A DNA stretch of 64,000 bases from Bacteroidales bacterium (GTDB taxonomy: Bacteria; Bacteroidota; Bacteroidia; Bacteroidales; Lentimicrobiaceae): positions 17,142 through 81,141 of the forward strand of contig JADIZB010000022.1 of the NCBI GenBank assembly GCA_016705005.1, in the 5' to 3' direction. The translations under genes and the position numbers were made by a program. This document shows, piece after piece, positions 1-8,924 of the stretch (position 1 is its first letter; each line of letters opens with the position of its first letter). The notes below the pieces were generated by a model. The model saw only the letters and a program-made list of their open reading frames with translations. It had not been told where the DNA came from and ran no database searches.

Positions 1-492
1 CTTTACCCTGATAACATAATGTTCACCGGATTGAAGCAGTGCTTCAACATCTTCACCTGAAAGGACTAACGAATTCTTCAGACCTTTCCGCGTCAGGGGG
101 CCATATTGAAACGTCTCTTTGCGTGATTCAGAATCCTTTCTTAAAGCTTCCAGTTCTTCAGGTGTATCAAAAGCATAGTATGCTGTTCCATTGTTCAGGA
201 GTTGAAGGGCATATTGATGATACAATTCCTTCCTGTCGCTTTGTCGATAGGGTGCATAAGGACCTCCGATATGCACGCCTTCATCAAACTGAATTCCGCA
301 CCATTTCAATGATTCAATGATATATTCCTCTGCCCCGGGAACAAAACGGGTCTGGTCTGTATCTTCAATTCTCAGTAAAAATTTACCATGGTGTTTCCTG
401 GCAAATAAGTAGTTATATAAGGCAGTCCTGACTCCACCTATGTGCAGTGGTCCTGTCGGACTTGGGGCAAATCGTACACGGATTTCTTTCAT
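1..492 (-). CDS. gltX: Glutamyl-tRNA synthetase, N-terminal part (runs off the window)
   Basis: This is the first 164 residues of glutamyl-tRNA synthetase, which charges tRNA-Glu with glutamate in the cytoplasm. The minus-strand translation opens MKEIRVRFAPSPTGPLHIGG, containing the class I synthetase HIGH-type signature (PLHIGG) and the RFAPSPTG motif diagnostic of GluRS/GlnRS. LLRIEDTDQTR follows, as expected for the glutamate-binding Rossmann fold. The ATG at 490-492 gives the usual N-terminus. The KMSKS loop and anticodon-binding domain lie beyond the left edge. A -7 motif sits just upstream (514-521, minus strand), so the gene is divergent from the adenylate cyclase at 681. GluRS rather than GlnRS is inferred from the bacterial context. 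Confidence 0.95.
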   Translation of the reverse strand, partial: MKEIRVRFAPSPTGPLHIGGVRTALYNYLFARKHHGKFLLRIEDTDQTRFVPGAEEYIIESLKWCGIQFDEGVHIGGPYAPYRQSDRKELYHQYALQLLNNGTAYYAFDTPEELEALRKDSESRKETFQYGPLTRKGLKNSLVLSGEDVEALLQSGEHYVIRVK

Positions 493-513
493 TTTCAACC
501 TTCTTTAGCAGTG

Positions 514-521
514 CAAAGATA
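514..521 (-). promoter_or_regulatory. Bacteroidota -7 promoter motif for gltX
   Basis: On the minus strand this reads TATCTTTG, a full match to the TAnnTTTG -7 element used by the Bacteroidota primary sigma factor. It lies 22 bases before the gltX ATG. No convincing -33 TTG element was found, which is common in this phylum. Confidence 0.55.
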
Positions 522-618
522 ATAAAACTGACCTCGTCGGTTTTATGTAATTAGCTGTGCCTGCTTTGCAAGATGTTCCTTTTTGAATTTATTAACATTC
601 TGCTGAACCAAATTGATG

Positions 619-626
619 TAACTTTG
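619..626 (+). promoter_or_regulatory. Bacteroidota -7 promoter motif for the adenylate cyclase
   Basis: TAACTTTG matches TAnnTTTG, 55 bases before the ATG at 681. It forms a divergent promoter region with the gltX motif. The rest of 493-680 holds no other recognisable feature. Confidence 0.5.
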
Positions 627-680
627 TAATAATTGCAGCGTTAGATTAATATACTGATATTTGTCTGCAAATTCCAGCGT

Positions 681-2858
681 ATGGCAAAAAAGCCCATAAT
701 CCGGGTTCGTATTCCGAAATATCGCATAGGAAGGATTTTTCTTTTTCCTGTGTTGCTTTATTTTATGCTTGTTTTTCCGGTTCTTGCATTTATGATACTG
801 AAAAGCTTTCCTGAGCTAAAGGATAAAAGCGGTTATAAAGCAGTAATAAGTATAGATTCAACCAGGCTGAAAACCTTTTCTGATAGCACCAAAAGCCCGA
901 TTGATCATTTTAAAGATGGATTGGATGCCGGAAAGAAGTTTGCTGATATTCAACGGGATAGTATTAAAGCAATTGCAGATAGTTTAACCAATATTATAGA
1001 ATCGGCTGAGGCGGATACTACCAATGATGTAAACATTACCTTTCCTGTAAATTCTTCCAAAAAAGGAGATTCAAACGCATTCTCTGATTCAATTACTGCT
1101 CTATTCCGTTTTGTGATTATTTTCAGTACCATCCTTGGTTTTGCTGTTAATATTCCCTTCAAGCGATATTTCAGGAGGAAACGGCTCGGGAAAACGGTTT
1201 CGCCAAGGCTTTACCGATACTGCCGGAAATTTCTGCTGTTTACCCCACTTATCAATAGCGGGATTGTTTTACTTGCTTTTACTGTTGTTCACGGAATCAT
1301 GATTTATCAGATCCGCACTCCGGACGCTTTCACCGATGAAATCAGCCGGAGGATGTTTTCAAATTACCTGTTTATTTCACTGGTAGCCTCACTGCTCACC
1401 GTGCTTTTTATCTATTTCTGGCAAAAGCACAGGGTACATATCCGTTATATTGAACACGTTTATACCCGCGATGAACTGCAGAAAAGAATCTTCGGGAAAA
1501 ACACAGGCAAAATAAGAAACAGGCTTTATATTGCCAGTGCGATGACAACGCTTCTTCCGCTCACCATAGTTTTGCTTTACCTTATTCTAAGCCTCACTCC
1601 CATCAGCGATATGGGGGATGTCAGCCCTGAAGGGATGAGGATCATGCTGGGCCGGCTGACTGATGTGCTGGGGCCGGGGGTTGATTTTACCAAAGAATCC
1701 GGATTTTCGAATCTTTATTATATCAGTGCATTTGACAATACACTGATGTTCGGAGGTATTTTCAGCGGAATCCTGGTTTCATTTATATATATCCTGTTTT
1801 TTGTAAACTGGTCAACCGCCGATATCGTTCGTCCTGTTAATGAACTGGTTGAAAGCATGCGCAAAACCGGAGAAGGTATGCTCGATAATTTTACCATCGT
1901 CAGAACCAACGATGAGATCGGGGTGATGTCGGAAGGATATAATATGATGACCTCGCGCCTGAGGGAATATATCTTCCGGATATCTCAGATGAATGAAGCA
2001 TACAGTCGTTTTGTACCCAATCAGTTCCTTGAATTTCTTGGGAAAGAGGACTTTGTAGATATTCAGCTTGGTGATCAGGTTCAGAAAGAGATGACCGTTA
2101 TGTTCTCTGATATCCGTGGGTTCACCGAACTTTCTGAAGATATGACTCCTAAGGAAAACTTTGATTTCATCAATCATTACCTCGGTTACATGGAACCTGT
2201 GATCAGGAAGAACAATGGCTTCATCGACAAGTTTATAGGTGATTCCATTATGGCCCTGTTTCATGAAAAAGTCGATGATGCCATTGATGCAGCCATCGAA
2301 ATGCGTTACAAATTAAATCAGTTCAATCTTGACCGGATTGATCAGGGAAAGCCTACCATTGATTCGGGGATTGGTATTCATACGGGAAACCTAATGCTTG
2401 GGGTAGTAGGAGGGGAGGGGAGAATGGACGGAACTGTTATTTCTGATGCGGTCAACCTTGCCTCAAGGCTTGAGGGTCTTTCAAAAATTTACCGCACCCC
2501 AATCATCATCAGTGAAGATACGCTCATCAAACTTGAAAATCCGGCCAGATACAATTTCCGTTTTCTCGATATCGCCCGCGTAAAGGGAAAAAAAGAAGCA
2601 GTATATGTGTTTGAAGTATTAGACGGCGAACCTGAGGAGATAAAAATGCTTAAAATAGAGACTAAGCCATTGTTTGGCAATGGAATAGATCATTATAAAA
2701 ACAAGAGGTTTGAGGAAGCACTAAAAGTGTTCAGCGAGATTGTCAGAATAAATCAACTTGACTCGGTTGCAGCATTCTATGTAAACCGTTGTAAGAATAA
2801 CATTCAGAAAGGAATTCCGGATGACTGGAACGGAATTGAAGTTTTTGATGCCAAGTAA
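681..2858 (+). CDS. Membrane class III adenylate cyclase with HAMP domain and TPR-like tail
   Basis: Predicted to make cyclic AMP from ATP at the inner membrane (725 aa). Hydrophobic segments lie near residues 17-38, 150-170, 195-215, 230-255, 285-310 and 360-380. A HAMP linker (about 375-430) contains DIVRPVNELVESM and NDEIGVMSEGYN. The catalytic domain spans about 471-650. It has metal-binding Asp477 (FSDIRGFT) and Asp521 (KFIGDSIMALF), the adenine-selecting pair Lys517 and Asp589, and transition-state Asn592 and Arg596 (SDAVNLASRLEG). All key residues are present, so the enzyme should be active and prefer ATP over GTP. The last 60 residues resemble a TPR hairpin (GNGIDHYKNKRFEEALKVF). The segment between the N-terminal helices is probably an external sensor of unknown ligand. 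No cAMP receptor gene is nearby. Confidence 0.88.
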   Translation: MAKKPIIRVRIPKYRIGRIFLFPVLLYFMLVFPVLAFMILKSFPELKDKSGYKAVISIDSTRLKTFSDSTKSPIDHFKDGLDAGKKFADIQRDSIKAIADSLTNIIESAEADTTNDVNITFPVNSSKKGDSNAFSDSITALFRFVIIFSTILGFAVNIPFKRYFRRKRLGKTVSPRLYRYCRKFLLFTPLINSGIVLLAFTVVHGIMIYQIRTPDAFTDEISRRMFSNYLFISLVASLLTVLFIYFWQKHRVHIRYIEHVYTRDELQKRIFGKNTGKIRNRLYIASAMTTLLPLTIVLLYLILSLTPISDMGDVSPEGMRIMLGRLTDVLGPGVDFTKESGFSNLYYISAFDNTLMFGGIFSGILVSFIYILFFVNWSTADIVRPVNELVESMRKTGEGMLDNFTIVRTNDEIGVMSEGYNMMTSRLREYIFRISQMNEAYSRFVPNQFLEFLGKEDFVDIQLGDQVQKEMTVMFSDIRGFTELSEDMTPKENFDFINHYLGYMEPVIRKNNGFIDKFIGDSIMALFHEKVDDAIDAAIEMRYKLNQFNLDRIDQGKPTIDSGIGIHTGNLMLGVVGGEGRMDGTVISDAVNLASRLEGLSKIYRTPIIISEDTLIKLENPARYNFRFLDIARVKGKKEAVYVFEVLDGEPEEIKMLKIETKPLFGNGIDHYKNKRFEEALKVFSEIVRINQLDSVAAFYVNRCKNNIQKGIPDDWNGIEVFDAK

Positions 2859-3008
2859 CCTGATGGTGTGAAAATGTTTGGTTTTGTGAATTATAAACCG
2901 GGATTCCGGCCACTAATCCGTAAAGCAAACTTTGTATACATATTTTCGTTTAGATAACTGGTAGTTCGGAATTACAACCGGATACATTTAAAGTTTCATT
3001 GAAAAGTA

Positions 3009-6000
3009 ATGAACGACAACTATACCCTGCTCATCGACAAACTCGACGCCTTTATCCGGAAGTATTATGCGAACCTGTTAATCAGGGGTGGATTATACAG
3101 CATTGCACTACTGGGAAGTTTTTTCCTGATTTTCACACAATTGGAATTGGTTGCCTGGTTTTCTGTATCGGTACGGACCATTATATTCTATTCATATCTG
3201 GCCGGAGCCCTGGCTATTTTGTCACGTTTTGTGGTCTATCCCATTCTTAAGCTAAGCAAGGCCGGGAAAAGGATCTCTCACGAAATGGCTGCATCAATCA
3301 TCGGGACGCATTTCTCTGAAGTCCGTGACACCCTGCTGAATACATTACAGCTGAATGAACTGGCCGATAAACAACCAGGGGAAAGAGAGCTGATCCTGGC
3401 AAGTATCAATCAAAAGGCTGAAAAACTGAAACCAGTACCTTTTGTTTCTGCTATCGACCTGAGCCGGAACCGCAAATATCTGGTATATGCCTTACCACCA
3501 TTATTTATACTGCTTAGTTTTCTGATTTTTTCCCCAAATGCCATAACAGGTCCGGGTAGCCGGCTTATCCATCATTCCGTTGCTTTTCAGAAACCCCTGC
3601 CTTTTAGCCTGAACATTAAAAATAAAGCTTTAAAGGCTGTACAACAGGATGATTTCACCCTTTTGATAAACGTAGAGGGAGAAGAAATTCCTGACCAGGT
3701 ATTTATTGTTATTGATGGAATAGAATACCGGATGGATGCAGGCGATAAACTCAACTACTCTTATACTTTCAGGAAAGTTCAGAAAAACCAGCAATTCAGA
3801 TTTCTGGCTGCCGGACATTATACCACTGATTATGAACTAATTGTGCTTCCAAAGCCTATTATCCTGAATTTTGATCTGGAGTTGACCTATCCCCCATATA
3901 CGGGTCAGAAATCGGAAGTGCTTTCAAATACCGGAGATATATCTGTACCCCAGGGAACAAGTGTTCTTTGGAAATTTTACACACGTGATACCCGTTTTCT
4001 TACACTCAAAACAGGAGAGACTTCTCAGAGAATTGAACTGAAAAACACCAATATTCTCACTGCTTCAAAGCGACTTATGGTTCCAACACCATATTCTGTC
4101 AGTATTGAAAATCAATATATGAAAGGTACTGATTCTATGTCGTTCTTTATCAATGTTGTACCTGATTTATTTCCGATGATTTCCGTTGAGGAATATCGTG
4201 ATTCTGTATATGATAACCGTTTGTATTTCAGGGGTTTAATTAAAGATGACTATGGTTTCAGAAACCTGGAATTCCGACTTGCACGCAAATCAGAGAAGGG
4301 AGAACTTTCGGCTGAAACATCACTTCCGGTGAGTATTCAAAAAGATAACACCCAACAACAGTTTTACCATTTCTTTGATGTGGCAGGAGCGGGTCTGAAT
4401 CCTGGCGATCAGGTAGAATATTATTTCATCGTATGGGATAATGATGGTGTAAATGGCAGTAAATCTTCCATATCACAGAAGATGTCACTCAAAATTCCCA
4501 CTCTTGGTGAAATAGAGAAGATGATTGAGAAAAATCAGGAGAATGTTAAGAGTGAGCTTGAAAAGAGCATTGATGAAGCACGTAAGATTCAGAAGGACAT
4601 CAGTCAATTGAATAAGAAACTTCTCGACAAAAAGAGCCTTAACTATCAGGAGAAAAAACAGGTTCAGGATTTACTTGAACGACAGAAAAATCTTCAGAAA
4701 CAGGTTGAGGAGATGAAACAGCAGAATGAAAAGGCCAACAGGAAGGAATCCCAGTATACTGAAATGAATGAATCCATTGCTGAAAAGCAGCGTCAGCTGG
4801 AAAAATTATTTGAGGAAATCATGTCTGATGAGATGAAGCAACTCATGGAGGAACTTCAGAAAATGATGGAAAATCTCGACAAGGAGAAGCTTAACGATGT
4901 GATGGAAAAGATGAAGTTCAATGCCGAGGATCTTGAAAAGTCATTAGACAGAAACCTTGAACTCTTTAAACAACTTGAATTTGATAAGAAGCTCACAGAA
5001 ACCATCGATAAACTGAAAGCTCTATCGGAGGAACAAAAGAAACTATCTGAAAAAACAAATGAAGCCGATAAGAAGAGTCAGGAAAAATTAACCAGTGAAC
5101 AGGAAAAAATTAATGAGGCATTTAATGAGTTGAAGAAGGATCTTCAGGAATTGAAAGAAATCAATAACAAGCTTGAAGAGCCCAACAATTTCAATGTTCC
5201 TGAAACGAAAAAGGAGGATATCCAGAAGGACCTGAACGAATCGGAAAAGAGTTTGAAAGAGAGCCAGATGAAAAAAGCATCCAAATCACAGAAAGATGCA
5301 TCTCAAAAGATGGAGGAGATGAGTGATATGCTTTTTGAAATGCAGCAGGAAATGGAGGAGGAGTCGGATGGAGAGGATATTGAAGCGCTCCGGGCCATAT
5401 TGGAAAATCTGGTTCGCATTTCGTTTGATCAGGAAGATCTTATTGAGAAACTGGCATCGATTAGCAGGAATGATCCTCAATACACAAAAATTCTTGATCA
5501 GCAGAAAGCGCTGAAAGACAATCTTTCAATGGTTGAAGATTCACTTTTTTCGCTCAGTAAACGTCAGGCGATGATTGAGTCTTTTGTAAACCGGGAAATA
5601 TCTGCAATCAACGACAATGTTGACCAGGCAATGGAGGCCCTGAACAACCGGGTAATACCGACAGCCCGTGGAAAGCAGCAGTTTGTAATGACCTCCGTCA
5701 ATAATCTGGCATTAATGCTGGCCGAATCGATGAAGCAAATGCAGCAGAATATGTCGATGAAATCAAAATCCGGAAAATCGGGAAAGAGTTGCCCAAATCC
5801 TGGCGCTGGCAAACCTTCGTCCATGAAATCGATGCGTCAGATGCAGGAGAAGCTGAACCAGCAGATGGAGGCCATGAAAAAGAGCATGAAAGAAGGGAAA
5901 GGGGAGAAAGGGAAAGCGGGACAGGGTTCGATGAGTGAACAACTGGCCAGGATGGCCGCTGAACAGGGTGCACTCAGGAAACAATTGCAGGAATATCGTG

Positions 6001-6362
6001 ATCAGCTTCAGAAGCAAGGGGCACTAAACCAACAGGGAATTAATAAAATGATTGAAGAAATGGAGCGAACCGAGACTGAGATGGTGAATAAAATCATCAA
6101 TCAGGAAACGATGCGCAGGCAGGAAGAGATTCTTACCCGCATGCTTGAATCGGAAAAGGCAGAAATGCAGCGGGAACAGGAAGAACGTCGGGAGTCGAGT
6201 CAGGGGAGGGAACTTCCAAAACCGGATCCTGCTTCATTCTTTAATAATATGGGGTTACCATCAAAAGAAACCGAATTGTTAAGAACTATACCTCCGTCGC
6301 TCAGGTTATACTATAAAAATAAAGTCAATGAGTACTTTATAAGTATTCCACCATCAAACTAA
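3009..6362 (+). CDS. DUF4175-type membrane protein with long coiled coil
   Basis: A 1,117-residue protein of the kind annotated DUF4175 in Bacteroidota; its function is not established. Hydrophobic segments lie at about residues 22-45, 52-75 and 155-175. An extracytoplasmic region with beta-rich text follows to about 500 (for example FDLELTYPPYTGQKSEV). Then comes a Lys/Glu/Gln-rich coiled coil from about 500 to 1050, with many KQ, EE and MQQ runs and a Gly/Ser/Lys-rich linker near 920-980. The C-terminus (PSLRLYYKNKVNEYF) is short and globular. The ATG at 3009 places the first membrane helix at a normal distance. It stands between the cyclase and ybeY and ends in a strong terminator. A scaffold or envelope role is plausible from the layout only. 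Confidence 0.7.
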   Translation: MNDNYTLLIDKLDAFIRKYYANLLIRGGLYSIALLGSFFLIFTQLELVAWFSVSVRTIIFYSYLAGALAILSRFVVYPILKLSKAGKRISHEMAASIIGTHFSEVRDTLLNTLQLNELADKQPGERELILASINQKAEKLKPVPFVSAIDLSRNRKYLVYALPPLFILLSFLIFSPNAITGPGSRLIHHSVAFQKPLPFSLNIKNKALKAVQQDDFTLLINVEGEEIPDQVFIVIDGIEYRMDAGDKLNYSYTFRKVQKNQQFRFLAAGHYTTDYELIVLPKPIILNFDLELTYPPYTGQKSEVLSNTGDISVPQGTSVLWKFYTRDTRFLTLKTGETSQRIELKNTNILTASKRLMVPTPYSVSIENQYMKGTDSMSFFINVVPDLFPMISVEEYRDSVYDNRLYFRGLIKDDYGFRNLEFRLARKSEKGELSAETSLPVSIQKDNTQQQFYHFFDVAGAGLNPGDQVEYYFIVWDNDGVNGSKSSISQKMSLKIPTLGEIEKMIEKNQENVKSELEKSIDEARKIQKDISQLNKKLLDKKSLNYQEKKQVQDLLERQKNLQKQVEEMKQQNEKANRKESQYTEMNESIAEKQRQLEKLFEEIMSDEMKQLMEELQKMMENLDKEKLNDVMEKMKFNAEDLEKSLDRNLELFKQLEFDKKLTETIDKLKALSEEQKKLSEKTNEADKKSQEKLTSEQEKINEAFNELKKDLQELKEINNKLEEPNNFNVPETKKEDIQKDLNESEKSLKESQMKKASKSQKDASQKMEEMSDMLFEMQQEMEEESDGEDIEALRAILENLVRISFDQEDLIEKLASISRNDPQYTKILDQQKALKDNLSMVEDSLFSLSKRQAMIESFVNREISAINDNVDQAMEALNNRVIPTARGKQQFVMTSVNNLALMLAESMKQMQQNMSMKSKSGKSGKSCPNPGAGKPSSMKSMRQMQEKLNQQMEAMKKSMKEGKGEKGKAGQGSMSEQLARMAAEQGALRKQLQEYRDQLQKQGALNQQGINKMIEEMERTETEMVNKIINQETMRRQEEILTRMLESEKAEMQREQEERRESSQGRELPKPDPASFFNNMGLPSKETELLRTIPPSLRLYYKNKVNEYFISIPPSN

Positions 6363-6378
6363 ATAAACATAGTTTAAG

Positions 6379-6401
6379 AACCGGTCGAGGACCGGTTTTT
6401 T
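6379..6401 (+). terminator. Rho-independent terminator after the DUF4175 gene
   Basis: A perfect 8-bp stem (AACCGGTC with GACCGGTT, loop GAG) is followed directly by a run of T. It lies 17 bases after the stop codon and separates this gene from ybeY. Confidence 0.85.
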
Positions 6402-6433
6402 CTTTTCAAAATAGCCAGAGGAGTCAATATTCA

Positions 6434-6441
6434 TATCTTTG
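6434..6441 (+). promoter_or_regulatory. -7 promoter motif for ybeY
   Basis: TATCTTTG matches TAnnTTTG, 19 bases before the ATG at 6461 and just after the terminator of the upstream gene. Confidence 0.5.
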
Positions 6442-6460
6442 CAATTATAATCAGATTGTG

Positions 6461-6892
6461 ATGGCATCTTCAAATATTGGCTTTTTCACTGAGAATTCCG
6501 GGTTTAGACCAAAGAATGTAAAAAAAATCCGCGAATGGCTTTTGGCTGTCATTCATGCAGAAGGTAAATCTGTGGGTGAAATCAGTTTCATATTCTGCGA
6601 TGACAATTACCTGCATGAGATGAATTTGAAGTATCTTTCTCACGATACGCTAACTGATGTAATTACATTCGACTACAGTGAAGGAAGCATTTTATCGGGT
6701 GATGTTTTTATAAGTATAGAGCGGGTAAGAGAAAACGCTGTAAATTTTATGAAACCACTTAACGACGAAATTCACCGGGTAATGGTCCATGGCGTTTTGC
6801 ATCTTTGTGGTTACAAGGACAAAACAAAGAAAGATTCCGCTATTATGCGAGGTAAAGAAGAAACATATCTTGCATTGTTTCCCCACCACTAA
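6461..6892 (+). CDS. ybeY: Endoribonuclease YbeY (rRNA maturation)
   Basis: A zinc-dependent single-strand endoribonuclease that acts in 16S rRNA 3'-end maturation and ribosome quality control. The 143-residue product ends with the family signature HGVLHLCGYKD, which supplies His110 and His114. The third position of the usual HGxLHLxGYDH motif, normally His, is Asp120 here; from memory a YKD ending is common in Bacteroidota members, so this is probably a lineage variant and not a defect. DTLTDVITFDY near residues 64-74 is also typical. I chose ATG 6461 over the adjoining GTG at 6458. It has its own promoter motif and lies upstream of mnmG. Confidence 0.92.
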   Translation: MASSNIGFFTENSGFRPKNVKKIREWLLAVIHAEGKSVGEISFIFCDDNYLHEMNLKYLSHDTLTDVITFDYSEGSILSGDVFISIERVRENAVNFMKPLNDEIHRVMVHGVLHLCGYKDKTKKDSAIMRGKEETYLALFPHH

Positions 6893-6923
6893 CTGACCTT
6901 CTTAAAAAGGCCGGAATATTTGC

Positions 6924-6931
6924 TATTTTTG
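6924..6931 (+). promoter_or_regulatory. -7 promoter motif, probably for mnmG
   Basis: TATTTTTG fits TAnnTTTG. It would give a leader of roughly 95 nt that includes the hairpin at 6928-6963 and the parS site. The motif overlaps the left arm of that hairpin, so only one of the two readings may be functional. Confidence 0.35.
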
Positions 6932-6972
6932 CAGCCCTGTTTTTTCCAACATTGGGCTGCAAATTTTGTTTA
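6928..6972 (+). terminator. Possible terminator after ybeY
   Basis: TTTGCAGCCC at 6928-6937 pairs perfectly with GGGCTGCAAA at 6954-6963, with a 16-nt loop. It is followed by ATTTTGTTT, a modest U-tract. It lies 35 bases after the ybeY stop. The large loop and short T-run make this only moderately convincing. Confidence 0.5.
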
Positions 6973-7010
6973 ATCCTGACAATGGTCAATTTCCGGAACA
7001 TTTTCTCGGA

Positions 7011-7026
7011 TGTTCCACGTGAAACA
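7011..7026 (+). promoter_or_regulatory. parS: parS site 1 (ParB-binding centromere site)
   Basis: TGTTCCACGTGAAACA matches the bacterial parS consensus TGTTNCACGTGAAACA at every defined position. It lies 8 bases before the mnmG ATG. An inverted identical copy occurs at 8926-8941. ParB loading here would organise the origin-proximal chromosome for segregation. parA and parB are not in the window. Confidence 0.88.
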
Positions 7027-7034
7027 AATCTCAA

Positions 7035-8906
7035 ATGTTTAAAGAATACGATGTAATTGTAGTAGGTGCCGGCCATGCAGGTTGCGAAGCGGCGGCGGCG
7101 GCAGCTAACATGGGAAGTTCCGTGCTGTTGATTACCATGAATATGAATTCTATTGCCCAGATGTCGTGTAATCCGGCCATGGGAGGAATTGCAAAGGGAC
7201 AAATTGTTCGTGAGATAGACGCCATAGGAGGATATTCCGGTATTGTAACAGACAGTACCATGATTCAGTTCAGGATGCTGAACCGATCAAAGGGGCCAGC
7301 TATGTGGAGCCCGCGGGCACAGAGTGACCGGATGCGATTTTCAGAGAAATGGCGGCGCATGCTAGAACAAACAGATAATCTTGATTTCTGGCAGGACACA
7401 GTTACGGGCCTGATGACCAATGATGGCAGGGTTACAGGTGTAACAACCTCAATGGGTCAACACATCAACGGTAAATCGGTTATACTGACCAATGGAACTT
7501 TTCTGAACGGAATTATCCATATAGGAACAAAAAATTTCGGCGGAGGCAGGATGGGGGATAAGGCGTCGTATGGACTCACCGAGAATCTGCTTTCCTTAGG
7601 GTTTGAATCTGCCAGATTAAAAACCGGAACCCCTGTCAGGGTAGATGGCCGTTCCATTGATTTTTCAAGAATGGAAGAACAAAAAGGGGATGCCCATCCT
7701 GGCAGGTTCTCATTTACAGAGACACCTGTATTGGAAAAACAACGAAGTTGTTACCTGACTTACACCAGTCCAAAGGTTCATGATATTCTCAGGCTTGGAT
7801 TTGCAGAATCACCCATGTATGCAGGCCGGATTGAAGGACGGGGTCCCCGCTATTGTCCTTCTATTGAAGACAAGATTGACCGTTTCAGCGATAAAAGCAG
7901 ACACCAGCTTTTTGTAGAGCCCGAAGGTTGGGATACCGTTGAGTATTATGTAAACGGGTTTTCATCATCGTTACCCGACCACATACAATTAAAGGCTTTG
8001 CAAAAAGTGCCGGGATTTGAACATGCCAAAATTTTCAGACCTGGATATGCCATTGAATATGATTATTTCCCTCCCGTACAGTTAAATTATTCGCTGGAAA
8101 CGAGACTTATCAGGAATCTCTATTTTGCCGGTCAGATCAATGGTACTACAGGGTACGAAGAAGCGGCAGCCCAGGGATTGATGGCAGGCATTAATGCTCA
8201 TCAAAAAGTTCATGACAAACCTCCTTTCATTTTATCCAGATCTGAAGCCTACATTGGGGTACTGATTGACGATCTGATCACAAAAGGGATCGATGAGCCT
8301 TACCGGATGTTTACTTCCCGCGCTGAATACAGAATTTTACTCAGGCAGGATAATGCCGATCTCCGGCTCACGCCTCTTTCCTATAAACTTGGACTGGCCA
8401 GCCATGAAAGATACCAAAGGGTGCAGTCGAAGCTCTTATCCATTGACAACTCGATTCGTTTCCTCGCTAATTACAGTGTTTCGCCCGGGCAGGTAAATAA
8501 TTTACTTGAGAACCTGAGCACGGCGCCCATTTCGCAAAAAGTTAAACTTGCCGGTCTGTTGCTTCGACCACAGGTTGGCCTGAGCGATCTCATCGGGATA
8601 CTCCCTGATGTCAGGGACCATTTTAATTCGAACCCCTCATTGAGTGTTGAGCTGATAGAAGAAACTGAAATCCTTATTAAATATGAAGGTTATATCGGAA
8701 AAGAAAAGGAGATTGCTGAAAAGATCTCAAAATTTGATGATATTCCCCTGAAGGCTGATTTTGATTATAAATCCCTGAGTTCACTTTCATTCGAAGCCCG
8801 TGAAAAACTCAGCAAAATCAAACCTGAGACCATCGGCCAGGCCAGCAGAATTAACGGGGTATCTCCATCCGATATCTCTGTATTAGTTGTATATTTGGGC
8901 CGCTAA
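7035..8906 (+). CDS. mnmG: tRNA uridine-34 modification enzyme MnmG (GidA)
   Basis: The FAD-dependent subunit which, with MnmE, installs the 5-carboxymethylaminomethyl group on wobble uridine 34 of certain tRNAs. The 623-residue length is normal. The N-terminal FAD-binding motif is VVGAGHAGCEAA (about residues 9-20). SCNPAMGGIAKGQIVREID and DSTMIQFRMLNRSKGPA, both hallmark MnmG blocks, follow at about 45-95. GRIEGRGPRYCPSIEDK (about 265-281) and GYEEAAAQGLMAGINAH are also family signatures. The C-terminal helical tRNA/MnmE-binding region ends with ISVLVVYL. The ATG at 7035 is well placed. Both flanks carry a parS site, consistent with the frequent origin-proximal location of gidA in bacteria. 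Confidence 0.97.
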   Translation: MFKEYDVIVVGAGHAGCEAAAAAANMGSSVLLITMNMNSIAQMSCNPAMGGIAKGQIVREIDAIGGYSGIVTDSTMIQFRMLNRSKGPAMWSPRAQSDRMRFSEKWRRMLEQTDNLDFWQDTVTGLMTNDGRVTGVTTSMGQHINGKSVILTNGTFLNGIIHIGTKNFGGGRMGDKASYGLTENLLSLGFESARLKTGTPVRVDGRSIDFSRMEEQKGDAHPGRFSFTETPVLEKQRSCYLTYTSPKVHDILRLGFAESPMYAGRIEGRGPRYCPSIEDKIDRFSDKSRHQLFVEPEGWDTVEYYVNGFSSSLPDHIQLKALQKVPGFEHAKIFRPGYAIEYDYFPPVQLNYSLETRLIRNLYFAGQINGTTGYEEAAAQGLMAGINAHQKVHDKPPFILSRSEAYIGVLIDDLITKGIDEPYRMFTSRAEYRILLRQDNADLRLTPLSYKLGLASHERYQRVQSKLLSIDNSIRFLANYSVSPGQVNNLLENLSTAPISQKVKLAGLLLRPQVGLSDLIGILPDVRDHFNSNPSLSVELIEETEILIKYEGYIGKEKEIAEKISKFDDIPLKADFDYKSLSSLSFEAREKLSKIKPETIGQASRINGVSPSDISVLVVYLGR

Positions 8907-8924
8907 AATTTTCTCCAAAATTAA

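Noticed and set aside
39..320. Plus-strand open frame of 93 codons
   Set aside because: It lies antisense to gltX, which has unmistakable synthetase motifs. The frame shows no family features.
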